From CAUZIZ01 sp965219855 (GTDB lineage Bacteria > Acidobacteriota > UBA6911 > RPQK01 > JAJDTT01), in the NCBI GenBank assembly GCA_965219855.1, contig CBDCOR010000026.1, positions 310,001 through 374,000 on the forward strand: a DNA stretch of 64,000 nucleotides. The letters are read 5' to 3'. The notes below the pieces were generated by a model. That model worked only from the letters and a program-made list of their open reading frames with translations. It was not told the origin of the DNA and did no database searches. Both the position numbers and the translations under genes were made by a program. Shown in pieces: positions 1 to 8,568 of the stretch; the first letter of the stretch is position 1; each line of letters begins with the position of its first letter.

Positions 1-472
1 CTCCGGATCCTTCTTTAGCTGCTCAGCCTCCTCCTCCTTCAACACGTCGGTGGAGACGACGGCAGCCGTGTTCAGAGCCGTGCCGCACAGCGCTTTCCTG
101 AGCCATTCAATCAGCCCCTTCTGGAAGAGCGTCTCCGGATCAGGGCAGAACCTCAAGTAGACGTTCATGTCGTCCTCGGGCCGGTCGGTCCTCATCAGGA
201 TCTTGCCCTGGTAGTACCGGATCCCATTGGGTGCATCCGGGTCCCTGATCTCGAAGTTGTCATGGAAGAACCCGTCTGCCTTCCTGCCCTTCTTTCTACC
301 TATGAAGCTACGATACATGGCAAGCCGCAGCCCTGCCTCCAGCGCCAAGGCCATACCGTGGGCGGCAAGAGTCCCGCCGACCCGATCCAGAAGCCCTTCG
401 ACCTTTGCTTCCTTTGCCCCCAGCCTGAAGAGGTCGTTCATCTCCTGCGTAAGGCACGGAAATCCAGCATGC
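1..472 (-). CDS. Unknown protein, partial at left edge
   Basis: Open frame of at least 157 codons on the minus strand that runs off the window. The ATG at 472 follows a strong GGAGGAGG ribosome site about 7 bases upstream. The N-terminal half is helical and rich in Ala/Leu, followed by a KKGRK basic patch and a mixed region; there is no signal peptide or membrane segment. I do not recognise the family. It reads in the same direction as the glycyl radical enzyme C-terminal half, so before the 1681-bp IS inserted 25 bases upstream it was probably the next gene downstream of that enzyme and may serve the same pathway (inference). The 3' end is not seen. Confidence 0.6.
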
Positions 473-497
473 ATGGCGAACCTCCTCCAGTTTAGTT

Positions 498-2178
498 AGT
501 GCCCGTCCGGAAATGTGTAAGTAATTGATAAGGAAGGGGAAAGAGGGCTTTTTCAAGCTCCGAAACTGTCAGGGCCGTTTGCTAGACTATTTGGTACAAA
601 CAATTAGACTAAAACGACTTACGACGATTTCAGGAGTTCGAAGATGCGTAAAAAGCGTGAAAAACAACGCCCCCTTTCCCCGCAATGGCCCGATCACCAG
701 CTGGCCCATGAATTGAAGGTGATCTCGCGCATCCTGGACGACAATCCCCAGACGCTGGAGCTGATAGTACAAGATCTCTCTGACAGGGTCGATTCCGGTG
801 TTGGCGCCCCCGGTTTGACGGCCGAGCAGGTGCTGCGTTGCGCCGTCATCAAACAGCTGCATCAGTTCAGCTATCGCAAGCTGGAGTTTCATCTGGTGGA
901 TTCGCAAAGCTGTCAGAGGTTCTGTCGCTTGCCCTATGGGGCGTCGATCAGCAAAGCCACCCTGGCGGAGAACCTGGGGAAGATTGAGCCGGGGACTTGG
1001 AAGGCGATCAACGACCACTTGGTGCTCTGGGCGCAGGCTCGGGGTCTGGAAAAAGGCCAACGGATTCGGGTCGATGCCACGGCGGTCGAGACGAACATCC
1101 ACTATCCGCTCGACAGTGAGCTGTTGTACGACGGCATTCGAGTCGTGACCCAGTCGCTGGGGCGGCTGCGGGAGCGGGAAGGGATCGGCTTCGTCGATCA
1201 TACGCGGCGGGCCAAGCGGCGCGTCCTGAACATCCGCAACCGCCGCGGCAAGAAGCGCCTGGACAGTTACCGCGATCTGATCAAAGTGGCGTCCAAGACG
1301 GCTCACTATGCCGAGCAGGCGCTGGCAGCTTCCGCGCAGTGGAGCGATCCCCTCAGTCTGGCCGTGGCGGCGCAACTGGCCCACTATCTGGGGCTGTTGC
1401 ACAAAGTCATCGAGCAGACTCAACGACGGGTCCTTTCGGGCGAGGCCGTCGCGGCCCAGGAGAAGATCTGTTCCCTCTTCGAAGAGCACACCGATATTAT
1501 CAAGAAGAGCCCTCGGGAAACGGTCTTCGGCCACAAGGTGTTTGTCAGCACGGGCGCCTCGTCGCTGATCCTGGATTGTGTGGTGGAACGGGGGAATCCG
1601 GCCGACAGCAACTATGTGCAACCCTTCTTAGAGCGGCATCGACAGCTGTACGGGAAGGTCCCCCGCCAGAGCGCCTGGGATGGTGGTTTTGCCTCGGCTG
1701 CCAACCTGCGCTGGGCCAAAGAGCAGGGGGTACAGGATGTGGCCTTTTCCAAAAAGTGTGGGTTGACGGTTGAGAGCATGGTGCGTTCCAGTTGGGTCTA
1801 CAAACAACTCAAACGCTTCCGCGCCGGGATTGAGGGGTGCATTGGGACCCTCAAGCACACCTTCGGTCTCCACCGCTGTAGCTGGAAAGGCTGGCCTCAC
1901 TTTCAAAGCTACGTCCATGCCAGCGTCCTGACCTATAACCTGGTCGTCCTGGCCCGACTCCTGTTGTAGCCTTTTGTGGCTGACCGTACTGCCTTGTGGC
2001 TCCGACTCGGGGAGAGGTCTGCGCCGAACCGCTGCTTTTTGGCCCGCGTGCCCTCGCTCGAGGGTCCTTGCTCTGGATCGAGCTGGGTCGAGCCGGTCTG
2101 TCAGCAGTCTCAAGTATAATAAGTGTTTACGATTCAACAGATTACAGTTCTGAAAACCCCGGTTTTCGGACGGGCACT
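498..2178 (+). mobile_element. 1681-bp insertion sequence, copy A
   Basis: The ends are inverted and begin AGTGCCCGTCCG followed by A-rich sequence. The direct repeat AGTT flanks both sides (494-497 and 2179-2182), consistent with a 4-bp target duplication. One transposase gene fills it. Two further copies of exactly 1681 bp lie at 47728-49408 and 57594-59274. It sits between the glycyl radical enzyme C-terminus and the next minus-strand gene; the last stop codon of the enzyme reading frame (TAG, 2177-2179) is formed across the IS end. Confidence 0.92.
644..1969 (+). CDS. DDE transposase of the 1681-bp IS (copy A)
   Basis: 441-residue transposase that would cut and join the IS ends. It starts at ATG 644 with a lysine/arginine-rich N-terminus, has a motif of the type RVDATAVETNIHYP (first catalytic Asp region, about residues 140-155) and a C-terminal block with KRFRAGIEGCIG, typical of the final catalytic Glu region. 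The arrangement resembles the ISNCY/ISDol1-type transposases; family assignment is from memory and moderate. The frame is intact and differs from the other two copies by only one or two residues, so all three are recent. A long antisense open frame (587-1621) is a shadow. Confidence 0.85.
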   Translation: MRKKREKQRPLSPQWPDHQLAHELKVISRILDDNPQTLELIVQDLSDRVDSGVGAPGLTAEQVLRCAVIKQLHQFSYRKLEFHLVDSQSCQRFCRLPYGASISKATLAENLGKIEPGTWKAINDHLVLWAQARGLEKGQRIRVDATAVETNIHYPLDSELLYDGIRVVTQSLGRLREREGIGFVDHTRRAKRRVLNIRNRRGKKRLDSYRDLIKVASKTAHYAEQALAASAQWSDPLSLAVAAQLAHYLGLLHKVIEQTQRRVLSGEAVAAQEKICSLFEEHTDIIKKSPRETVFGHKVFVSTGASSLILDCVVERGNPADSNYVQPFLERHRQLYGKVPRQSAWDGGFASAANLRWAKEQGVQDVAFSKKCGLTVESMVRSSWVYKQLKRFRAGIEGCIGTLKHTFGLHRCSWKGWPHFQSYVHASVLTYNLVVLARLLL

Positions 2179-3910
2179 AGTTAGTTACAGACACCCGATC
2201 GGAATGCTGCTCCCGGCCATGAGCCAGGTCAAAGTTGGAGCGACGGATGATCTCCCGCCTCATCTCCGGGCTCAGGGTGACATAGTAGGCCGAGTAGCCT
2301 GCTACCCGGATCATGAGGTCCTTGTAGGGCGCTAATGCAGCTTCCGCTGTGTCGAGTTCTGCTTGGCTGGCTCCTTGACTGCGGGACTCTTCGAGTTCGC
2401 TGGCAGCCCGATGGGCTTTTTCGAAGTCCTCAATCGAGGAGACGCAGAGCTGAACCAGGACGCCGTCATGGTCCATAAAGGTTTTCATGTATTTGGCAAA
2501 GAGGTCGTTGTCCTGCTTGAAGTGGCCACGATCTCGGGTCGTCAAACTCAGGTTGTAGGTGTAGCCGTTCTGTACGGTGTTGGCGTCGACCTCAGCCACC
2601 GAGAGGATGTGGTCGAGAATGAGTACCGGATCTCCATTGGCCTTGACCACACCGGGGCAGGGCGTGATGCCGCTGGCGAAGGCCTCCCCGGTGCGGCGGC
2701 CATTGGGAGTAGCGCGGGTGAGCGTGCCGAAACCGGCGTGGTTGGTCATGCTCCAGTAGCCCGGCAGGTAGCGCCCACCGCGGTGGGTGCGGTACTTGAA
2801 GAAGACATCCTGGATCATCTCGGTCAGCAGATGGGTGTACTTGACCGCAGTTGCGTTGTTGTACTCCCCACCCGGGGTTTGATCCACTCCGGCGCCGTAC
2901 TTGGGTGCCAGTCGGATCAGATCGACGATCTCACGGAGTCGATCTTCAGAGAGCCTGGGATGCGCATCGGGATCCTCCTTCCTGAGCTTGTCCAGAAAAG
3001 ATGTCAGGAAGTTGCCGGCGCCATTGCCGGAAGAGGATTCGTCGGTGCCGAAATTGGCATCCATCGCGGCGAGCAACTCTTCAGCGGACATCTTGCCGCC
3101 GAAAACCAGGGCGTCCATAACGCAGAATGAATCGATGACGTCAGCCAGACCGATAACCGCAATGCCAGCCGAGTTGTACTTGGCGCCACCCCAGGATAAA
3201 TCTCTGAAGCTGGCCCCACTGCTGTCAGGCAGATTGGTGGGGCCCACGAATAGACCCGAAAGCAGCGGCGATGGACGCACCTCGCGCAGGAAACGTCCGA
3301 GATAGTTGTTGCACTGCACAGTGTGTCGGGCCATCTCATCCAGTTGTTTGCGAAATGCCTGGGTGAACTCCTCCATCGACTTCATCTGGGTCAGGGGCGG
3401 CGAGGTGTAGTCTTTGCTGTCGTAGAAGAGGTTGGGCGATTCGCTTTCGATTCCCGTGCTCCGATGCTTGCCGCCGAAGAGTGCCAGCTCGAGGACGGCG
3501 GGTAGCACCATCAGAATCGACCCGGTGTGACCGTAGTGCTTGGCGGCGGAGTTCTCTTCGATGCAGCCAATCGAGGCGTAGTCGTGGGCGTCGGTCAGGG
3601 CATCTTCCGGGTCGATACCGTCGAAGGCCCGGTAGTAGTTCGCCATCGAAGGGATCACCGCCGCATCGCCGTGAATAGCAGGCGTCGCCCGGGTTACGAT
3701 GTTGACCTGGCACACCCTCTGGAGGTAGGGGTCCATCACGTCAACCGGAAGCGGGTCTCCAGCGGCATCACGGTGATGCACTTCCTTGTGATAGCGGACG
3801 TGAACGTTGGGGTCGCGGATCGCCAGGATCTCTGTGGCCTTGAGAATGATATAGGTCATATCATTCACGGCGTCCACGGTTTTCCCGTTTTCATAGCGCG
3901 TGCCACCAAC
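2177..3910 (-). pseudogene. Glycyl radical enzyme, C-terminal half
   Basis: About 577 codons of a pyruvate formate-lyase-family enzyme. Near its N-terminus it carries IGCIE, the Cys-x-Glu thiyl-radical/base motif of eliminase-type members (dehydratases, choline lyase and relatives), and near its C-terminus RVAGYSAY, the glycyl-radical loop. The first codons (VGGTRYENGKTV) are mid-protein sequence, not a start. The missing N-terminal half is on the opposite strand immediately adjacent (3911-5122). Flipping 3911-5122 joins ...SNQALT to VGGTRYE with no gap, so a simple inversion split the gene. As it stands this half has no proper start and would not be a functional enzyme. No activating radical-SAM gene is visible in the window. 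The substrate cannot be told; the Cys-x-Glu argues against X-succinate synthases. Confidence 0.9.
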
Positions 3911-5122
3911 CTGAGGAAACGGGTGTGTTCCCGATTCCGAACAACAACTTCCAAAACGTTCGTTCCCTCAATGACCTGGCTTTGAGCAGCGTCACTCTGG
4001 ATCAGTTTCCGGATGTCGCAAAATGGCGTAAACGTCTTTTCGATCCGCAATGGATTCCGGAAATCTGCGACGAGCTTCCACGTCTCTATACCGAGTTCGT
4101 ACGTCGACCTGAAGCTCAGCTCTTGTCCCCCATCATGCGCAGGTCCAAGGCCCTTCAACATGTCTTCTCCAATAAGACCCCCATCGTCAAAAAGACCGAC
4201 CTGCTCCCGGGCCAGACCACCACCAGCTTCGTGGGTCCGATCGTGTATCCCGACGCTTCCGTGGCCGCCACCATCTGGCCCGAACTAAAGACCATCTCAA
4301 AACGACCCTTCAATCCCTTCAAGATCCGGCCCGAGGTGGCCGACAGACTGAACAAGGAGATTTTCCCTTATTGGCTAGAGCGCAGGATTGTCCACGAGGT
4401 TGCTCGCTACAGCGATTACGACACTAGCGACTACGAGAATGAGCTCCCCGATCCGGTCAACGGAGGGCTCTACAACGGCCATGCTTCGATCGATCCTCCC
4501 CTCAAGAAGCGGCTGGGAGAAACGCCAAAGTGCCAGCAACTAGTGGAACGGGTCTTCTTCTATCTAGTGGACAAGTATGGTGCAGTATCTCATACGGTTG
4601 CCGACTTCGACCGATTGCTCCAGTTTGGCCTGTGTCGGCTCATCGGCCAGATCAAGCAGGACATTCAGAACGAGGGAGACACGACCGAAAAGCAGGTGGA
4701 GTTCCTAGAGGGTGTAATCGCGGTCTTCGAGGGAGCACTCAGCTACGCAGAGCACCTGGCTGAGGAGGCCGAGCGGCAAGGGAACACTGAGCTGGCGAGA
4801 ATCTGCCGAAAAGTTCCAGCTCAGCCTGCCGAGACCCTCCACGAGGCCTTGGTCGCCGTTTGGATCGCCTACCATCTACTCCTCCAGGAGAACTCCAACT
4901 TCGGCTTTTCCGTTGCCAGACTGGATCAGGTTCTCAACCCCTACTACCTGGCGGATTGGGAAAAGCTCTCAGATGCAGCCGAGGAGGAAAAGGAGGCCTA
5001 TACCCGTCGAGCGGTCGAGCTGGTCTGTCATTTCTTTCTGCACTGCTTCGGACCACGTCCCTTTGACTCCCGAGACTTCGGAGGTCCTCTTCGCCGGGAG
5101 CGGCTCCAACCAGGCTCTCACG
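3911..5122 (+). pseudogene. Glycyl radical enzyme, N-terminal half (inverted segment)
   Basis: Encodes the PFL-like N-terminal domain from about EETGVFPIPNNNF to SNQALT in the opposite direction to the C-terminal half. It includes the family block LLPGQTTTSFVGPIVYPDAS. The reading frame breaks near 5040: the continuation SDHVPLTPETSEVLFAGSGS, which is the expected sequence before the conserved VGG, is in another frame, so there is also a one-base indel. The open frame from GTG 3925 reads 400 codons to a TAG at 5125-5127, just past the breakpoint, with its last part out of frame. The breakpoints are 3910/3911 and 5122/5123 within a few bases. Only a TGAG microhomology is visible at the ends; there are no long inverted repeats and no invertase. 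Confidence 0.88.
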
Positions 5123-5298
5123 TGTAGAAGTGGCCTTCGACATCCTCTGGGGTCAGTCCAAAGCTGAAACAGTTGCCTGAGTTTCACGAGAGGCTCGGCG
5201 TCATTGTCCAGGTTTCCCTTCAGGGCATCGAGGTAGCTCTTCATCAACTCCAGCACGGAGGCCCTTTGGGAGAGTTCGCCGCGTAATTGGGACGCCAC
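5123..5298 (-). pseudogene. Probable 5' part of the split glycyl radical enzyme
   Basis: Minus-strand frame beginning at GTG 5298 (VASQLRGELSQRASVLELMK), starting 31 bases after the stop of the upstream transthyretin-like gene. Near 5166 the sense switches frame to FGLTPEDVEGHFY. When segment 3911-5122 is flipped back, this continues in frame into TEETGVFPIPNNNF of the enzyme's N-terminal half. It is therefore either the enzyme's own N-terminal extension with a frameshift, or a tiny upstream gene fused to it. The restored junction supports the inversion model independently of the other breakpoint. Confidence 0.6.
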
Positions 5299-5331
5299 TT
5301 CGCCTCTGTCGTCTCCATCGACGCGCCAGGT

Positions 5332-5727
5332 CTAGGTCGCCAGAGCCCTGGCCTCTGCGGGGTCGACCTCGCGCATCCACTCAGCGGTTAAAGGCCTGGC
5401 GAGTCCCGCCTCGGCGAGCGCAGCGTGGGTGACGTGAACATCTAGTTCAAGGTCGCCCTTCACGTCGGCCAGGATCTCATCTCTGGTTGTGGTCAGGGTC
5501 CTGCCCCCAGAATCCTCGACCACAACATAGACGTCCGGCCGATCTGCAAACAGGTCACGGCTGGCTTGGTCGCCAAATTCGACTCGGAAGGCTCCACTCG
5601 CATCGCTGCGGCATTCACCCAGCGGATCGTCGTGGAACAAGTCCCTGTCCATGACCCGGACAACGACGTCAGGAACAGCCTGTGAGGTGTCGACGTCCAG
5701 AACCTTTCCGCTAATTCTCAAAGCCAT
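5332..5727 (-). CDS. Transthyretin-like / carboxypeptidase-regulatory-like small protein
   Basis: 131 residues with a good ribosome site (AGGAGGT) before ATG 5727. The sequence ISGKVLDVDTSQAVPDVVVR is the opening of a transthyretin-like or carboxypeptidase-regulatory beta-sandwich, followed by a DASGAFRVEF strand-turn-strand. There is no signal peptide, so it is cytoplasmic. It is the first gene of the minus-strand unit that continues into the split glycyl radical enzyme, and its TAG stop is in the same frame as the next reading frame. The role is unknown; a partner or accessory of the radical enzyme is inferred only from position. Confidence 0.65.
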   Translation of the reverse strand: MALRISGKVLDVDTSQAVPDVVVRVMDRDLFHDDPLGECRSDASGAFRVEFGDQASRDLFADRPDVYVVVEDSGGRTLTTTRDEILADVKGDLELDVHVTHAALAEAGLARPLTAEWMREVDPAEARALAT

Positions 5728-5810
5728 GATCTACCTCCTATGTGTGCGATCACACCACACTCACACCCGACCTGAGGCAGGCGGAAACCCACCTCCAGAT
5801 AAACCCCTTA

Positions 5811-5989
5811 GGGTCTGTCAGGGAATAACCGATGCACTTTGCTGGGGTCCCCAGGTTCGCTGGCTAGGCACGAGCGACGCGCATACCCGCTGCGGTATTT
5901 AAGAAGCGAGCAACAACGCCAGCGTGCCTGCGGACCCCAGCCCTCAGGGGCGCATCGCCAAAGCGCATCGGTTATTTCCTGACAGACCC
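5811..5989. mobile_element. 179-bp MITE with 25-bp inverted ends
   Basis: The ends are GGGTCTGTCAGG..AATAACCGATGC and its complement, 24 of 25 bases matching, flanked by TTA at 5808-5810 and 5990-5992 (3-bp target duplication). A second inner inverted pair (GCTGGGGTCC / GGACCCCAGC) lets most of the unit fold as one hairpin. No coding capacity. It lies in the divergent promoter region between the transthyretin-like gene and the gene at 6227. Confidence 0.85.
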
Positions 5990-6109
5990 TTAGTGCAAGT
6001 CCCGGACCAGAAGCCGTACTTCACTTGCCTGGCCAACCTACTGAAACTCCTCGTTGCATCAATCCTGCATCTCGCTTCTTGCTGGGAGACCAACGCGAAA
6101 GCACGGCAG

Positions 6110-6125
6110 TGGCACGTTTCTTGCT
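6110..6125 (+). promoter_or_regulatory. Sigma-54 promoter upstream of gene at 6227
   Basis: TGGCACG-N4-TTGCT, a full -24/-12 consensus with 8 bases between TGG and TTGC, 102 bases upstream of the ATG at 6227. Confidence 0.85.
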
Positions 6126-6151
6126 TAGATTGGGTGTTAATTACTTACCGG

Positions 6152-6191
6152 ATGGTTGTGCTCCCAAAGCTATGGTTGTGCTCCCAAAGCT
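6152..6191 (+). repeat. Perfect 20-bp tandem duplication
   Basis: Two adjacent copies of ATGGTTGTGCTCCCAAAGCT in the leader between the sigma-54 promoter and the gene at 6227. It would be in the 5' untranslated RNA. Confidence 0.95.
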
Positions 6192-6226
6192 GGAGCGGGG
6201 ACCATCTTTGAAAAGGAGAGCCTGCC

Positions 6227-6985
6227 ATGAGCCTTTCAAACCCCAACGTCGGCGGTATTCCTATCCGCCTTGGAGATGTCCCACCGATGTTCTTGCGTCT
6301 GCAGGAGCTGTTCAATCGAGGGATTGGCATTCCCACGCTCGAAGGGCGTTTTCGCGGTGCCTTGGTTTCCTGGCACTCGGATGGGTTGACTCGCTTTCTC
6401 GACCTCAACACGCTCAACCTTGCCTGGATGCGCATGGGCGCCAGCTTCAGCACCTGGACCGGCAAGACCTTTGAGAAGGTCTCCCCGGCCAGACTCAGGG
6501 AGCTCACGGACGGCTGGGAGACCGGGGAGCAGCCGACGGTCTGGGGTACCAACACCCAGGCTTTGCGCACGCCCCGCGAGCGTCTTGCTGGCAAGATGAT
6601 GAAGCTTGCTGGAGTGTGGAGCGAAACGGTTCCCGCAGAAGAGGCACGGCAGTTCGGTTATGACCTGAAGAACTTCTTTTTCATTGCATGCCAGGCTGAA
6701 TCGGTGAATTCACACAACGCAGGCAAGACCTTGCTGCAATTCAACTACCGATGGCCCAAGCTGAGGACGATCATTCCCGATCGTTACTGCGTCGACGAAT
6801 TGGTGCAGATCGCCGATGGGCTCTACCTAGGGCAACTGATGTATGCAACCAACCTGCTCAAGCCCTACGACCCTCAGGTGAACCCAGCAGAGTACCAATA
6901 TGGCCACTTCGGATACTTCCTCCTGATGGACGACGAGTGGCACCGGATCCGTGTGGACCTCGGCTTCGACCTGGCCAACGTCTGA
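6227..6985 (+). CDS. Unknown 252-residue protein, sigma-54 driven
   Basis: Intact frame from ATG 6227 preceded by AGGAGA, with a consensus sigma-54 promoter upstream and a palindromic repeat directly after the stop. No signal peptide or clear membrane segment; the middle has an aromatic-rich stretch (GYDLKNFFFIACQAES) and the C-terminus is rich in Tyr/His/Asp. I do not recognise the family. It is transcribed divergently from the glycyl-radical-enzyme unit and precedes the methyltransferase/corrinoid pair, so it may belong to the same catabolic locus (inference). Confidence 0.65.
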   Translation: MSLSNPNVGGIPIRLGDVPPMFLRLQELFNRGIGIPTLEGRFRGALVSWHSDGLTRFLDLNTLNLAWMRMGASFSTWTGKTFEKVSPARLRELTDGWETGEQPTVWGTNTQALRTPRERLAGKMMKLAGVWSETVPAEEARQFGYDLKNFFFIACQAESVNSHNAGKTLLQFNYRWPKLRTIIPDRYCVDELVQIADGLYLGQLMYATNLLKPYDPQVNPAEYQYGHFGYFLLMDDEWHRIRVDLGFDLANV

Positions 6986-7083
6986 CCTGAAACTTCATTG
7001 GCGAATGTAGCTTTGGCCTCCAGGCCGAAGTCTTATTTTTCCGAGCCTTTGGCTCGGACGGCGGCCTGGAGCCCACCGCTACG
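6986..7083 (+). repeat. Palindromic repeat family R, copy 1
   Basis: Starts right after a stop codon. Core: GTAGCTTTGGCCTCCAGGCC ... GAGCCTTTGGCTC ... GGCGGCCTGGAG.CCACCGCTAC. The outer arms pair, the centre pairs, and GGCCTCCAGGCC is itself palindromic. Related copies at 28817-28913 (reverse), 46626-46748 and 56022-56101. In this position it could act as a transcript-end structure. Confidence 0.85.
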
Positions 7084-7278
7084 TCCCTCGACCAGCCAGG
7101 GCGGATGATTGCGGCGTCGCAGTAGACCAGCGATGAGAAATGCGGGTTAGGTCATTTCCCCCAACAAGTGGGTGCTTTCACGCAGGCCTTGAAGATCCGT
7201 CTAGGACCCGAGAGCTGCCAATCTTCAGTTTGATTGCTCCTGAAAGTTGGATCTGCGACCGGGACGCCCTGGGAAAAG

Positions 7279-7294
7279 TGGCACGAACGTTGCT
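7279..7294 (+). promoter_or_regulatory. Sigma-54 promoter of methyltransferase/corrinoid operon
   Basis: TGGCACG-N4-TTGCT with exact spacing, 116 bases before ATG 7410. The rest of 7084-7409 shows no gene. Confidence 0.85.
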
Positions 7295-7409
7295 TATGGT
7301 CGACACGGTTGTGGTCCAGATCGCAGAAGCATTCCCACTATCGATGGCCTTGCAGCAGGCTGGAAAGTGCCAGAAGCAGCTCGGCCAGTAAAACATCGGG
7401 AGGTTGACT

Positions 7410-8558
7410 ATGGCGTTGCCCAGTTCGGTAGAGAGGGCACTGGCTGCCAAGGGCGACAGGAAGACGGACTTCGAACGTCTCAAGATTGCCTTGGGGCGTC
7501 GGGAACCGGACTACGTCCCCATTTTTGAATTGACGGTGGAGCCGGAGATCAAAGAGCAGTTCATGGGGCGGCCCATCAGGGGATTCGCGGAGGAGATCGA
7601 GTTTTACCGTACGGCAGGCTACGACGTCTATCCGGTCTCCCTGACTGTCATCAGCGTCAATCTGCGGCCGGTGGAGGGGACGCACAGAGGTTCGGGCGAC
7701 GGGGTCACGGACGTGGCCCTCAAGACTCATACCACGACGACCTACAAGGCAGAAATGGAGGCCTATACGGAGCGGTATTGGGCCGAAATGCACAAGGGGG
7801 TTATCACCAGCAAAGATGAATTCGCCGACTATCCCTGGCCCGACCCCGACCACCTCGACTTTTCGATCCTCGACGAGGTCGGGGCCTTGCTTCCTCGAGG
7901 GATGAAAATCGGGGTCGTCATCGGCAAGATCTTCACTGGGGTCTGGTTCATGATGGGCATGGAATCCTTCATGCTGGCTTACATCGACGATCCGGAACTC
8001 ATTGAACTCATGTACAGCAAGATCGTTCCCCTGCAGCTACGAGCCATGGAAGCGGCCATGGAACATCCCGCGGTAGGTCTCAGCTTTCATGCCGACGATC
8101 TGGCGGGCAAGAATGGTCCGCTGGTCCACCCGGACCATTACCGCAAGTACGCCTTCCCCTGTTACCGGCAGATGTGTGACATGGCCAAAGCCGCCGACAA
8201 ACCACTGATCTACCACACCGATGGGGACGTCTCCATGGTCATCGATGACCTGATCGGCTTGGGCATCAGCGGCTGGCATCCAGTAGAGAAGCAGGCCCAT
8301 GACATCAACCAGATGAAGGCCGACTATGGTGATCGGATTGCGCTATTGGGAAACATCGACCTCCAGTACACGCTGACCAAGGGGACACCTCAGGAAGTGG
8401 ACGAAGAGGTCCATACCCGGATTCGAGATCTGGCTCCTGGAGGTGGATACTGTGTCTCCTCCGGAAATTCCATTCCCGAGTACGTCCCAATCGACAACTA
8501 TGCGGCCATGTTGGAAGCCTGCTTCAAGTACGGCAAGTATCCGATCGAGCTGGATTAA
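7410..8558 (+). CDS. Uroporphyrinogen-decarboxylase-family (MtaA/CmuA-like) methyltransferase
   Basis: 382 residues, start ATG 7410 with GGGAGG six bases upstream. A URO-D TIM barrel of the kind that moves methyl groups to or from corrinoid proteins. Visible features are the early REPDYVPIFEL block, the LIYHTDGD segment (Zn-ligand His region) and a late GGYCVSSGNSIP segment containing the Cys expected as another zinc ligand. The usual H-x-C is H-T-D here, so the metal site differs from MtaA. The corrinoid-protein gene follows 10 bases after the stop, under the same sigma-54 promoter. It probably demethylates a small methylated compound or transfers methyl from the corrinoid protein to an acceptor; the substrate is not predictable. 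Cytoplasmic. Confidence 0.85.
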   Translation: MALPSSVERALAAKGDRKTDFERLKIALGRREPDYVPIFELTVEPEIKEQFMGRPIRGFAEEIEFYRTAGYDVYPVSLTVISVNLRPVEGTHRGSGDGVTDVALKTHTTTTYKAEMEAYTERYWAEMHKGVITSKDEFADYPWPDPDHLDFSILDEVGALLPRGMKIGVVIGKIFTGVWFMMGMESFMLAYIDDPELIELMYSKIVPLQLRAMEAAMEHPAVGLSFHADDLAGKNGPLVHPDHYRKYAFPCYRQMCDMAKAADKPLIYHTDGDVSMVIDDLIGLGISGWHPVEKQAHDINQMKADYGDRIALLGNIDLQYTLTKGTPQEVDEEVHTRIRDLAPGGGYCVSSGNSIPEYVPIDNYAAMLEACFKYGKYPIELD

Positions 8559-8568
8559 GGGGGGAACC

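Noticed and set aside
587..1621. Long antisense open frame across the transposase (repeated in copies B and C)
   Set aside because: Mirror of a GC-rich transposase gene; no family sense, no ribosome site.
3911..5122. Site-specific invertible switch in the radical enzyme gene
   Set aside because: No inverted recombination sites longer than four bases at the breakpoints and no invertase nearby; kept only as a possibility to test by reads.
5332..5727. Small subunit of a hydroxyphenylacetate decarboxylase-type enzyme
   Set aside because: No Cys/His cluster binding motifs; the sequence is a transthyretin-like sandwich instead.
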